Shown: positions 1-7,152, counted from the first letter of the stretch. The stretch: DNA of 10,456 bases from JAFNGF01 sp964567045 (GCA_964567045.1 CAZMLE010000110.1:1-10456), one strand, 5' to 3'. Numbers and translations: made by a program. The notes: generated from the sequence alone by a model not told the origin.

Positions 1-136
1 GATCGGTGGTGATGATCAGCACATTAGGCCGTCTCTTGCTTTCTGCCGCCGGAAGTCTTCTACCGAGCGCAAGCGCGCAAAGCCCCGCCACACCGGTCTT
101 GATCAACTGCCGCCTGGTGGTCGTATTCGACATCAT
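1..136 (-). CDS. Sulfatase, N-terminal part (runs off the window's left edge)
   Basis: The minus strand from 136 encodes 45 codons starting MMSNTTTRRQLIKTG and ending RRPNVLIITTD. The start holds a twin-arginine motif (RRQLIK, residues 8-13) followed by a short hydrophobic stretch, so export by the Tat pathway is expected. The end matches the first strand of the alkaline-phosphatase-like sulfatase fold, where the Asp after NVLII binds the active-site calcium. Sulfatases of this class hydrolyse sulfate esters, often on polysaccharides, in the periplasm or outside the cell. The CXPXR motif that carries the formylglycine would lie outside the window, so activity cannot be judged. GGAGG at 142-146 is the ribosome site. 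It lies 5 nt from the ATG at 136 and 8 nt from the in-frame ATG at 133, so the second Met is an equally good start. The gene is divergent from the small regulator at 511. Confidence 0.85.
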   Translation of the reverse strand, partial: MMSNTTTRRQLIKTGVAGLCALALGRRLPAAESKRRPNVLIITTD

Positions 137-510
137 TGCAGCCTCCACCATTCGTATCTGTCTGTATTCAGGAACGATTAGGGATATTGTGGTGGGGACG
201 GTCGGAAAAGGCAAGTCAAAGTCAAAAAGGGGCTGGAGGTTGGAGACAACGTACATTCTGCAAACAAAATCGCTACAGAGCACAGGAATAGCGGTTAGCC
301 TTCCAAGCCGTCACAGCTCTCCGCCTCGTCGCTCGGAGAGGACGGCCGTAACTCCAACACATCCATAATATCGGGGTCATGGTAAAAAGCATGGTGACAT
401 CTTTCAGGGGAGGAAACAAGATTTTTGATTAGAATCATATTAATCGTTAGAATACAACGAACGTGACCGCAAACGAACGATAGATAAGGTTAGGACAAAA
501 GGAGTCTTCA
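137..510. other. Divergent intergenic region
   Basis: No gene is supported here. The left part carries the sulfatase ribosome site. A tandem AAGTCAAAGTCAAA lies near 213-226 and reads as repeated TTGACT on the minus strand. No well-spaced -10 box follows it, so I do not call a sulfatase promoter. The right part, from about 410, is AT-rich and holds the + strand promoter listed separately. Confidence 0.6.
425..453 (+). promoter_or_regulatory. Sigma70-type promoter for the small Myb-like gene
   Basis: TTGATT (425-430) and TAGAAT (448-453) are separated by exactly 17 nt, which gives 4/6 and 5/6 matches to the housekeeping consensus. They sit in an AT-rich patch about 60 nt ahead of the start codon at 511. 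Transcription would begin near 460, giving a leader of about 50 nt. It probably also drives the hydrolase fragment at 745. Confidence 0.55.
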
Positions 511-705
511 ATGACAAGAAAGAAACTCGTCAAGGGTCGGTGGTCAAGTGATGAACTCAAATCGCTCCGAAAGGTATTTCCGACCGCAAGTACGAGGCAG
601 GTAGCTGATCAACTCGGGCGGACTGTGAAATCAGTGGAAATAAAGGCATCAAAAATCGGCCTCAAGAAATCAAAGAAATATCTCAAAACCATTGGTAGAG
701 CCTAA
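511..705 (+). CDS. Small Myb/SANT-like DNA-binding protein
   Basis: This is a 64-residue, very basic protein. Residues about 8-52 look like a single Myb/SANT or homeodomain-like helix-turn-helix. The pattern is a Trp early in helix 1 (GRWSSDE), LRKVFP, then a turn, RQVADQLGRT and SVEIKASKIGL. Short proteins of this shape are common in planctomycetes and are presumed DNA-binding. No target is known, and nothing here shows whether it activates or represses. The start is fixed by AAAAGGAG at 497-504, 6 nt before the ATG. The hydrolase fragment begins 39 nt after the stop on the same strand, so the two probably share a transcript. The gene could therefore have regulated the neighbouring carbohydrate genes, but that is inference from position only. 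The family assignment is good; the specific role is unknown. Confidence 0.8.
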   Translation: MTRKKLVKGRWSSDELKSLRKVFPTASTRQVADQLGRTVKSVEIKASKIGLKKSKKYLKTIGRA

Positions 706-1008
706 CGACTCGCCGACGGTCGTTCTTGTGGGAGATGTCAAATAATGATGTTTTTCAAGTTAATGTATTTGGTCTTGGCGTGCCTGACGTCTCCTATTTC
801 ATTCGCAGATGCCCCCGCCAGACCGATAGACCGAGATCGCTACGGGGGCTGGACCAATCTGCGGTTCGAACCTACGGGCTTCTTCCACGTCTCCGTGCGA
901 GACGGGGTCTGGTGGTTGGTAACACCTCAAGGCAACGCCTTCATCTCCAAGGGAGTCAATAACGTGAGCTTCCGCGAGGACCACGCGCCCAAGCTTGGTT
1001 ACTCACCC

Positions 1009-1032
1009 GCCGTAGGGCGTCCCCAAGCGGAG
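1009..1032 (+). repeat. 24-nt repeat, copy 1 (in frame inside the hydrolase fragment)
   Basis: Copy 1 of three. It shares 20/24 bases with each of the other two copies and carries the invariant core TCCCCAAGCGGA. It occupies eight whole codons (residues 89-96, AVGRPQAE) of the ORF starting at 745. A weak hairpin can be drawn, pairing CCG with CGG and GGG with CCC. Confidence 0.75.
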
Positions 1033-1153
1033 TACCAGCGCGCGGTAGAGAATAAGTACGGTTCGCAGGATGCCTGGGCCGAAGCTGTAGTCAATAGGCT
1101 TCGAGGATGGGGGTTCAATACACTCGGGTCCTGGTCTATCCCGAGTACCTTCT

Positions 1154-1177
1154 CCCGTAAGGGATCCCCAAGCGGAG
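1154..1177 (+). repeat. 24-nt repeat, copy 2 (at the broken end of the hydrolase)
   Basis: Copy 2 carries the same core TCCCCAAGCGGA and matches copy 1 at 20/24 positions, in the same orientation. Its left half contains GGGATCCC, which keeps the weak hairpin of copy 1 with different bases. It lies where the hydrolase-like protein sequence stops being recognisable, and it is not aligned to codon boundaries as copy 1 is. Confidence 0.75.
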
Positions 1178-1197
1178 GCAGTTGCGCCGGGTAGTAC

Positions 1198-1261
1198 GCC
1201 TTCATCAAAAGAAGCTCTATACCATCCGCCGTTAGGTGTCCCCAAGCGGACTGATGAAGGC
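1198..1261. repeat. 10-bp inverted repeat enclosing repeat copy 3
   Basis: GCCTTCATCA at 1198-1207 is matched exactly by its reverse complement TGATGAAGGC at 1252-1261, with 44 nt between the arms. The enclosed segment contains repeat copy 3. As RNA from the minus strand it would fold just after the stop codon of the large gene. There is no T-tract, so it is not a standard intrinsic terminator. Confidence 0.55.
1228..1251 (+). repeat. 24-nt repeat, copy 3 (downstream of the large gene)
   Basis: Copy 3 has the core TCCCCAAGCGGA and matches copy 1 at 20/24 positions and copy 2 at 19/24. It is in the same orientation as the other two, so the three are not terminal inverted repeats of one element. 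It lies in the non-coding gap between the hydrolase remnant and the large minus-strand gene. Confidence 0.75.
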
Positions 1262-1265
1262 AGCG

Positions 1266-1277
1266 GCAAGCGCTTGC
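1266..1277. repeat. 12-bp perfect palindrome at the 3' end of the large gene
   Basis: GCAAGCGCTTGC is a perfect palindrome 1 nt past the stop codon of the large minus-strand gene. AGC (1262-1264) and GCT (1278-1280) extend it with one unpaired base. It could act as a weak transcription or RNA end, but no T-run follows on the minus strand. Confidence 0.4.
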
Positions 1278-1278
1278 G

Positions 1279-4200
1279 CTATTCAAGCCAGTGCTCGGCG
1301 AGAATCGCAAGGTCACATAAGTCCACCTCTCCATTGCGGCCATAATCGGCGCCGCCACACCAATCCGGGTCAGCGCAGCCGCTTTCGAACCATCTTGAAG
1401 CGAACAGCGCAAAATCAGACAGGTCTGCCCTGCAATCGGCATTCAGGTCTGCTTGAGGACAGGCTGGTGGACTAAAAACGGCGAGGCTGTGGACATTGTT
1501 GGTTTCATCAGATTCAACAACTGTCCCGGCAGAATCCGCGACTGCGAATACCTGCGCATGCTCCCCGGGGTTCAAATGACCATCGGTATCCCACACAAAG
1601 GTAGCCTCATACGCTCCGCCAGCAATAAGCGACCCGATCGTACTCCTGCCGATCTGCTCACCGTCGGGTGCTCCAAGCCGCCAGGAGAGATCAAACGCAT
1701 CCACAGGGATAACGCCTGTGTTCACAACCCTTGCTGTTAAGGCCATGGTGGTGCTTGAGACTTCGGTGCTCCAGCAAGTCTCAATGGCCAGGTCCGGCAA
1801 CACCGTGTACACCGAGAGCAAGTTATTCGACCGGTCCCTATCTTCTACAGCCAAACATGGATCAACGACAGCGAAGATTTCGTGGGAGCTTTCGTTGAGG
1901 GGCACGTTCCAGGAGACGGATACATTCTGCTTGCCGCCCGCAATCAAAGTCCCGGAAATCACCTGCCTATCCCCGACGGTGACTCCCCCGTTGGAGGGAT
2001 CACCATCATAAAAGACAGCCACCACATCCTGCAGCGGAAGATCGCCGCGACTTTCGATGGTCGCGTGAATCGTCGCCACCGTGCCGGGCGCAGGATTCGC
2101 AGGCTCCAGAACCATGGATTCCGAGACGACCGCCAGGTCGTCGGCCAGCGTGTGTCGCATGACGTACAGGTCCGTACGACCGGGTTGTGGGAGGTTTTCA
2201 AGATGATGAATTTGTCCATCGATCTCTACGTCCATATCATCTCGAAGCGTCTGCGTCTTCAGGTAGGCTATGACCAGTTCGTTGGCATCACAGGTGAGCG
2301 ATAACGCAGTCTCAGCATGCTCATCGCCAGTCAGTTGTCGCGGCAAAGACCAACAGTCGAGGTCTGCATCATAGAAGGACGCGACAATATCGACGCCGGA
2401 AGGGCCCTGTACGGTGTATGCGATAGCGGCCCCACCCGGCATCGTTACTCCGTCGAGCGATGGCGCCTCGTTAGCCAGGGTGTGTTCGCTGTAAACCTGT
2501 CTTGGATTCCAATCGTGCAGTTGCGAATAGACCAGCGTCCCATCGGCATTCCAGACACACATCGGCACACCGTTCGGCGCTACCAGCGCCGGCATCGCGT
2601 CTTCGATAGAATCACTGGTCAACTGAGTCGCTGTCTGCCACGCGCCGTTGGTGGTGGAGAGCAGGTAGAGTTCGCAATCCGCCGTAGTGTTGGGGTCTCC
2701 GTCTCCGTCGGCTGCGAGGACCACATGTCCTTCGCTCAAGCCATCGGCGACGAAGGCAAAATCCAGGATGCCTGTTTGTGCCGACCACAGCGTTTGTGGC
2801 TCGACCCACCCGTTGCCTGACCATTTCGCAAACATCAGCCGGTCGCCGGAGTTGGCGTCCCCGATTGCGGCACCTCCTTCGTTCTGAATCCACAGGATGC
2901 CGCGCATCGTGCCCAAGGCAATCGGCACTGGCTGATGGTCGGTCACGGCATTGGAAGTAAGCTGTTCCGGTGTGCTCCACAAGCCCGTGCTTGGGTCAAA
3001 CCAAGCCGCGACAATCTCCAGATGAGGAGCAATCTGTCCCGGTTCGTTCGCATCCGATACGTCACCCGAAACCCGCTCCCACGCTGCCAGACTCACTCCG
3101 GAGTCAGCCGCGACGATACTCGGGCTGAACTCCGCCGCCTGGTCATCCGCGATTCGGTCGAGCACCCACGGCTGATCGTCTGCCTGCCGCACCGTGCCAA
3201 TATCCGTCGCCGCATGCCAGGGCTTGTTAGGATCATGCAGGCAGAACAGGATGAGTCTTTCCGAAGACCCGCAGAGTATGGCAGGACTCGCCAACGGTAT
3301 GACGTTCTCCACCAGTCTTGTTTCCTGTGAGGTCTCGCCCTGGCCGGATGACCTATACAATAGCCTGCCCGGACTCCGTTCGCCTACCAGAAGGTTCGTC
3401 TCTCCCCAGCGCAAACAACGGTCGCCGATCGGTTCCCAACCGCCCTCCAGGTCTGATCCAAGGATTGACGCGATGGCCAAGACCGCCTGTCTTTTTTCGG
3501 GTGGGAGCCGAAGCATCACCCCCACCTCTCTTGAAAACCGAAACGACCAGGCAGAGGCAAACACTCCGGTGTACCCTCTCAGCGTGACAGCTTCAAATTC
3601 CCAGGTCGGACACGCCTGGAACTCCGGGGTCCCCGTCACACCGGCATAGACGCCCGCCTCTATCTTGCAACCCCATTTTCTAAGTGCATATACCACTTGG
3701 CCTTCGAGTCCAAAAGTCCCTGAGAGTGATACTGAAGTCGTACCGAGCCAGCAGTCCGGCAATTTGGGGGGTTCGTATTTCCCCGACAGCCCTACTCCCA
3801 AAATCAGATACAGGCGAAACTTCAGGGCCTTAACGAGGTCCCCCGCAATCGGGACTTTCTGCAGTGCAGTTATGGCAGGGGCTGCCGGGGGAAAGACAAC
3901 ACCTATCACGTTAACAACCGGGGCTTGGATTCCAGCCTTCCCCGAAAAAGACGCCTTCCAACTTGACATGACCGTCGCCGGGTCGCACTTAGTCAGCCCG
4001 ATATCCCGGGTTCCGCTCAGGTCGATCCGTGCTTCGCCCAGCACGTCCACTGGAGCACCGGTGGCAATAGTCAGGTTGACCCTGCCGAACCCACCGAATG
4101 TGTCTTTGAACGTTCCAGCCCATGGATCAAAAATCAGTTGTTCCTGGATACCTGCCGCGCCCTTCGTGGACACTGCGCTGGCAATGTCCCAGAAAGTAAG

Positions 4201-5862
4201 CGATCCCTCAAACTTAAAATAATAGGGCACCCGAAGCCCCATTCCTGGTCTCGGGTCGTCCTCCCAAATTAGCCGGCCCATGACCCATTTCTGGATGAGC
4301 TCCGGCGTGGGATGCAAGTATACTCCTGTGCCCACGGTTACTCTCGTTCCTTCTCCGTTCTCGACTATAACCTGCAGTTCGCTGCACTCGGGAATAGTGG
4401 CTGGGGCCGGGATGGTCAGACTTGCCAGCGCCTCGCCTTCCCCAAGGTCAGTGACTGTCGCTGGATGGGAAATCCCGCCCACGTTGAAACGCACCGAGCC
4501 TGGTGAGCCGTTCCACGCCACCCTCGCGGAGAAGGACAGGTCCCCCGGCAATCCTTCAATGAAGTGCTTGCCATCTGGCGAAGTGAAATCAAACGCCGAG
4601 GGCCCAAGCGACTCCGGCGTCAACTGGAATACCTCATACTTTGTCTCGCCAGCCGTTAACGAGACACTTCGGCTCTGTGCATAATACCCGGTCTCACTCA
4701 CGTTCACCGTGTATGTGCCGGGGTTCAACCCGGTGAACGCGAACTTACCCTCCACGTCCGTTGTTGCAGTCCCTGCTGCCGGGCCTGTAAGATCGACCTT
4801 CGCACCGGCCGAAGGCCCTTTGGCTTGTCCCTGAGCATCCAGTTCGATGACCATACCGGTCAGCCCAGCCGCCTGCGGGTTGGGTTCAACCTCGACGGTC
4901 CACACTTCTGCGGTTCCGTAATTGCCGGCCAAATCGAGGGGAACGAATACAACCCGGTACTTCCCTGGCGTATTGAACGTACGGGTCCAACTGGCGGTGC
5001 TGCCACTGGCCGCACCGCTAAAAAAGGCGATCGTTTGGAACACGCCGTCGAGAGACACCTCGCAAAGCCGCAGATCGTCGGCCGGATCGGTACCCTCCAC
5101 GGTGAAGGTTAGCGGAGCTCCCGCATAAACCGTCACCGGACTCTCCGGGCTGACTCGAGAGGCGCAGGGAGGGTGTGCAACTACTTCGACAGTCCAGGTG
5201 AGAAAGCCAGTCCACACGGCGTCATCGCCTACTTTATAGCAGGCGTGCACCTTAACTTCGTGGGTTCCCGTAGTGCTGAAGGTGGGATCAAAGGAACTCT
5301 CGTCAGTCTGCCCGAACAGGGCCTCTGCGCTTTCGAGCTTACCATCCACATACCATCGAGCCTGGTACCAATCAGCAAACCACACGATGCCACCAAAGCG
5401 TGCTGTGAAGCCACGGCCAGTACCCTGCGCGAGTGAAAGAGACGCTGCAAGCGGCTCCACCCGCTCTATCGTGTACGTATCGCGATCAACGATCGTGACC
5501 GTCCAGGTGAGATAGCTGGTCCACGCGTGAATGCCGAAGGGGACGGTATCGTATTTGGCACGGACTTTGGCTTCGTACGTTCCGGGAGAGCTCCGAGGGA
5601 ACTCACCAGTGCTTTCGGCCGTCTGCCCGCTGAGGCCAGTGTCTGCCGCCACGAGTTGGCCATCCCAATACCAGTCGGCCTCATGCCAAATGTACGGCCA
5701 AAATAGGCCGCCAAAATGCGCGTGAAGGTGAAATGTCCCATCACCTTCCAGCATAAATATAGACTCGGTATCAGGAACCCTCTCCATCGTGTAGGCCTTC
5801 GCGCTACACGTCATAGCAAGGGTGGTTACCGCCGCGGCCAATAGGATCATACGTCTGTTCAT
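1279..5862 (-). CDS. Giant secreted modular protein with Ig-like, CARDB and dockerin-like domains
   Basis: The protein has 1527 residues. Seen in order: signal peptide 1-23 (cut after SAKA or AKA). Two related beta-sandwich repeats follow at about 24-128 and 130-228, sharing YT(M/I)ERV, GG, a W-rich core and LTWTV at their ends. A third Ig/PKD-like unit lies at about 233-327. Residues 333-415 form a carboxypeptidase-regulatory/CNA-B-like domain (TDVEGKFAFTGLNPGTYTV). A beta-rich part of unknown type runs from 416 to about 850. About 860-1230 carries propeller-like repeats marked by W..P.QLT. Two CARDB-like domains lie at about 1241-1354 and 1355-1467. Residues 1468-1527 are a dockerin-like pair of Ca-binding loops (DLNADCRADLSD, then DYGRNGEVDLCD). 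No catalytic motif was recognised, so an adhesive, structural or scaffold role outside the cell is the likely reading. GAGAGGAG at 5870-5877, 7 nt upstream, fixes the start. A perfect promoter lies upstream after a long leader. Confidence 0.9.
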   Translation of the reverse strand: MNRRMILLAAAVTTLAMTCSAKAYTMERVPDTESIFMLEGDGTFHLHAHFGGLFWPYIWHEADWYWDGQLVAADTGLSGQTAESTGEFPRSSPGTYEAKVRAKYDTVPFGIHAWTSYLTWTVTIVDRDTYTIERVEPLAASLSLAQGTGRGFTARFGGIVWFADWYQARWYVDGKLESAEALFGQTDESSFDPTFSTTGTHEVKVHACYKVGDDAVWTGFLTWTVEVVAHPPCASRVSPESPVTVYAGAPLTFTVEGTDPADDLRLCEVSLDGVFQTIAFFSGAASGSTASWTRTFNTPGKYRVVFVPLDLAGNYGTAEVWTVEVEPNPQAAGLTGMVIELDAQGQAKGPSAGAKVDLTGPAAGTATTDVEGKFAFTGLNPGTYTVNVSETGYYAQSRSVSLTAGETKYEVFQLTPESLGPSAFDFTSPDGKHFIEGLPGDLSFSARVAWNGSPGSVRFNVGGISHPATVTDLGEGEALASLTIPAPATIPECSELQVIVENGEGTRVTVGTGVYLHPTPELIQKWVMGRLIWEDDPRPGMGLRVPYYFKFEGSLTFWDIASAVSTKGAAGIQEQLIFDPWAGTFKDTFGGFGRVNLTIATGAPVDVLGEARIDLSGTRDIGLTKCDPATVMSSWKASFSGKAGIQAPVVNVIGVVFPPAAPAITALQKVPIAGDLVKALKFRLYLILGVGLSGKYEPPKLPDCWLGTTSVSLSGTFGLEGQVVYALRKWGCKIEAGVYAGVTGTPEFQACPTWEFEAVTLRGYTGVFASAWSFRFSREVGVMLRLPPEKRQAVLAIASILGSDLEGGWEPIGDRCLRWGETNLLVGERSPGRLLYRSSGQGETSQETRLVENVIPLASPAILCGSSERLILFCLHDPNKPWHAATDIGTVRQADDQPWVLDRIADDQAAEFSPSIVAADSGVSLAAWERVSGDVSDANEPGQIAPHLEIVAAWFDPSTGLWSTPEQLTSNAVTDHQPVPIALGTMRGILWIQNEGGAAIGDANSGDRLMFAKWSGNGWVEPQTLWSAQTGILDFAFVADGLSEGHVVLAADGDGDPNTTADCELYLLSTTNGAWQTATQLTSDSIEDAMPALVAPNGVPMCVWNADGTLVYSQLHDWNPRQVYSEHTLANEAPSLDGVTMPGGAAIAYTVQGPSGVDIVASFYDADLDCWSLPRQLTGDEHAETALSLTCDANELVIAYLKTQTLRDDMDVEIDGQIHHLENLPQPGRTDLYVMRHTLADDLAVVSESMVLEPANPAPGTVATIHATIESRGDLPLQDVVAVFYDGDPSNGGVTVGDRQVISGTLIAGGKQNVSVSWNVPLNESSHEIFAVVDPCLAVEDRDRSNNLLSVYTVLPDLAIETCWSTEVSSTTMALTARVVNTGVIPVDAFDLSWRLGAPDGEQIGRSTIGSLIAGGAYEATFVWDTDGHLNPGEHAQVFAVADSAGTVVESDETNNVHSLAVFSPPACPQADLNADCRADLSDFALFASRWFESGCADPDWCGGADYGRNGEVDLCDLAILAEHWLE

Positions 5863-6240
5863 TGTCTTTCTCCTCTCAAGAATGGGCCGATCCTCGGGAT
5901 CCGGCCTCCAGCCAGGGGGTAGGGTGCGGGCTTTGTCGCCCGGTACGTATCAAGGTTTCTGCGCAGCGTGGCGCTCGGATGGAACCTCTGCGATGCTCGA
6001 TTGTCGGCCAACGGGCTGAAAATGGCTTGGGAGTGACCAGTCCCCCAGAACTGAGCCGAAGCTCATAGACTCTGCCCACGACGAGCCAGTCCATAGCTTG
6101 TGTCTCCCATCGCCAGCCCAAGGCCGACCTGGCAACATGCGAGAGCCACCGTATCGCGGCCGCCAACCAATGTCGAGACAGCGACGCATAGCGCGATGCC
6201 CTCTCGGTGGCATGTGTCGGCACGTAAGAGGCCAGACAGA
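5863..6240 (-). promoter_or_regulatory. Long hairpin-rich 5' leader of the giant protein gene
   Basis: If transcription starts about 7 nt after the -10 box at 6247-6252, the leader is about 378 nt. Three hairpins are visible on the minus strand. TGAGC-TTCG-GCTCA at 6052-6065 has a stable UUCG tetraloop. CGGGC-GACAAA-GCCCG lies at 5927-5942. A strong stem at 5885-5906 pairs GGATC and GGCC arms around CGA with one bulged G, and sits just 7 nt ahead of the ribosome site. The last stem could limit ribosome access. I do not recognise a known riboswitch. ORFs inside the leader have no ribosome site or recognisable product. Confidence 0.45.
5885..5906 (-). repeat. Strong hairpin next to the ribosome site of the giant gene
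   Basis: The + strand reads GGCCGATCC, TCG, GGATCCGGCC. The arms pair over 9 bp with a single bulged base. It lies 7 nt upstream of the GAGAGGAG ribosome site of the gene starting at 5862, a position suited to translational control or transcript protection. Confidence 0.55.
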
Positions 6241-6246
6241 ACAAGC

Positions 6247-6274
6247 ATTATACCTTGTCCGGCGAGAATGTCAA
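6247..6274 (-). promoter_or_regulatory. Perfect-consensus sigma70 promoter for the giant protein gene
   Basis: On the minus strand TTGACA (6269-6274) and TATAAT (6247-6252) match the housekeeping consensus at 12/12 positions with a 16-nt spacer. It points at the gene starting at 5862 with no other plausible gene between. It implies strong transcription of the secreted protein and a leader near 378 nt. Chance occurrence of both full boxes at this spacing is unlikely. Confidence 0.75.
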
Positions 6275-6346
6275 CTGGAAGAACTCTCGCGATGAACCAT
6301 TTTTGAGTTGGGTGCCAACTGTTCCAAATCCAGAAGGGCCATAAAT

Positions 6347-6679
6347 ATGGATAGCCAGAAAGATTCAGTATTTGCCAATTATATTGAGCCCTGGCGTAAC
6401 CTATGGGATATCACCGTCCAGATTTCGAACCGTGACCAGCAATCTGATTATACAAGCCGAACTTCACCACAGTTGGATTTGCCTGAGTCTGCAAAACCCG
6501 CCTTGCCCCAAAATCTCACGCAAGAAGCGGCAAGTGAACCCTGTGCCCGAAGGGGAAAGGGCTTAACCTGTACCATTTGTGCTGACGTCAAACAACCAGC
6601 GTATTTTTTGTCTTGCCCAGCAAGTCCTTACGTGCATCAGGTCCAAGGTCTTCTTCCCACGCTCAAACTACCTGCGTAA
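6347..6679 (+). CDS. Unrecognised small ORF, 110 residues
   Basis: An ATG at 6347 with GAAGGG at 6333-6338 (8 nt spacing) opens a 110-codon frame divergent from the giant gene. The product starts MDSQKDSVFANYIEPWRNLW and is polar, with four Cys in its second half (PCARR, TCTIC, SCPA). No domain was recognised, and there is no signal peptide or membrane segment. The reading frame also extends upstream to a TTG at 6308. Codon use is unremarkable and no promoter was found. It may be a real lineage-specific gene or an open stretch by chance. Confidence 0.25.
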   Translation: MDSQKDSVFANYIEPWRNLWDITVQISNRDQQSDYTSRTSPQLDLPESAKPALPQNLTQEAASEPCARRGKGLTCTICADVKQPAYFLSCPASPYVHQVQGLLPTLKLPA

Positions 6680-6993
6680 GGATTGCGAATATGCCGAGCC
6701 ACGTAGGCTTTGGAAAGAGGAATAGTTCTTTTTCGATTAAAGAAGTAGACAAACTAATTTCTTTCTTCATGTCTGTCCAGCAGTCTAAAGCAAGTAAATA
6801 TATGTGAGTGTGCCTTGCTGCGTGCGTTTTGTTGCGAAAGAAAGTGAAACCAGCCCCTCGATAAGTGTATTCTTGTTTTTCCCTTGATTTATAAGCCGAA
6901 AATGACTATGATCGGAGCAATAAGTCAGGCGTTTGCCTCCGGGGACCGGTGTTCCGTAAAATAATAGCAATCTTTTTGGAGAGGCTACGCCAG
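6680..6993. other. AT-richer stretch without a supported gene
   Basis: This stretch is visibly richer in A and T than the flanking genes. It holds no ORF with both a ribosome site and a recognisable product. A 73-codon minus-strand frame (6785-7006) has no convincing start. The change in composition runs up to the break in the aminotransferase at about 7112, so this may be inserted or foreign DNA. No terminal inverted repeats or transposase were found. Confidence 0.4.
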
Positions 6994-7152
6994 ATGGCAG
7001 AATCAATGCGATATATAAACCTACGCGTTAAAAAGCGACAAAGAAGGGACGAGAAATCAGGAATAGGATTCTTCTACTTACTCCCCGTGATATTTGTTGT
7101 AGCGATAACCTCTGGATGCGCCCGGAATTTCATGCCCAGTCCCAGGGGCTGA
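6994..7152 (+). CDS. Possible truncated membrane-anchored small protein
   Basis: An ATG at 6994 has GGAGAGG at 6978-6984 (9 nt spacing). It encodes 52 residues: a basic segment (NLRVKKRQRRDEK) followed by a hydrophobic helix (FFYLLPVIFVVAIT) and a short tail. The layout resembles the start of a membrane-anchored or pseudopilin-like protein. From about residue 40 the frame runs antisense through aminotransferase-derived DNA, so the original gene was probably longer and was cut at the same junction near 7112. Alternatively it is a chance ORF. The overlap with the aminotransferase end is antisense. Confidence 0.25.
   Translation: MAESMRYINLRVKKRQRRDEKSGIGFFYLLPVIFVVAITSGCARNFMPSPRG

Larger units (their letters stand above)
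745..1194 (+). pseudogene. Secreted glycoside hydrolase (agarase-like), N-terminal remnant
   Basis: The reading frame of 149 residues begins with a signal peptide (about residues 1-21, ending SFADA). It continues with RFEPTGFFHVSVRDGVWWLV, TPQGNAFISKGVNNV and later AVVNRLRGWGFNTLGSWS. This run resembles the start of the (beta/alpha)8 region in agarase-like or clan-A beta-glycosidases (a GH50-type protein is one possibility), whose members normally run to many hundreds of residues. The catalytic glutamates are therefore absent. After IPSTF the frame enters a copy of the local 24-nt repeat and ends at 1194. The opposite-strand gene then begins at 1279, so the missing part is not simply in another frame. 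Residues 89-96 (AVGRPQAE) are encoded exactly by repeat copy 1 and interrupt what would otherwise read GYSPYQRAVENKYG. A GGGAG at 730-734, 10 nt upstream, supports the start. Export is well supported; the exact GH family is uncertain. Confidence 0.6.

Noticed and set aside
6..368. 120-codon + strand frame at the left edge
   Set aside because: It is antisense to the sulfatase start, has no ribosome site and no recognisable product.
1009..1251. CRISPR array
   Set aside because: Three copies only, imperfect, with gaps of 121 and 50 nt and one copy inside a coding frame. No cas genes are present.
1009..1251. Terminal repeats of one insertion sequence
   Set aside because: All three copies have the same orientation and no transposase lies between them.
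1718..5725. Many + strand frames of 60-185 codons across this span
   Set aside because: They are shadows on the strand opposite the giant secreted gene, whose own frame is continuous with clear domains.
5876..6244. Minus-strand frames within the leader of the giant gene
   Set aside because: They begin at or inside the promoter region, lack ribosome sites and resemble no known protein.
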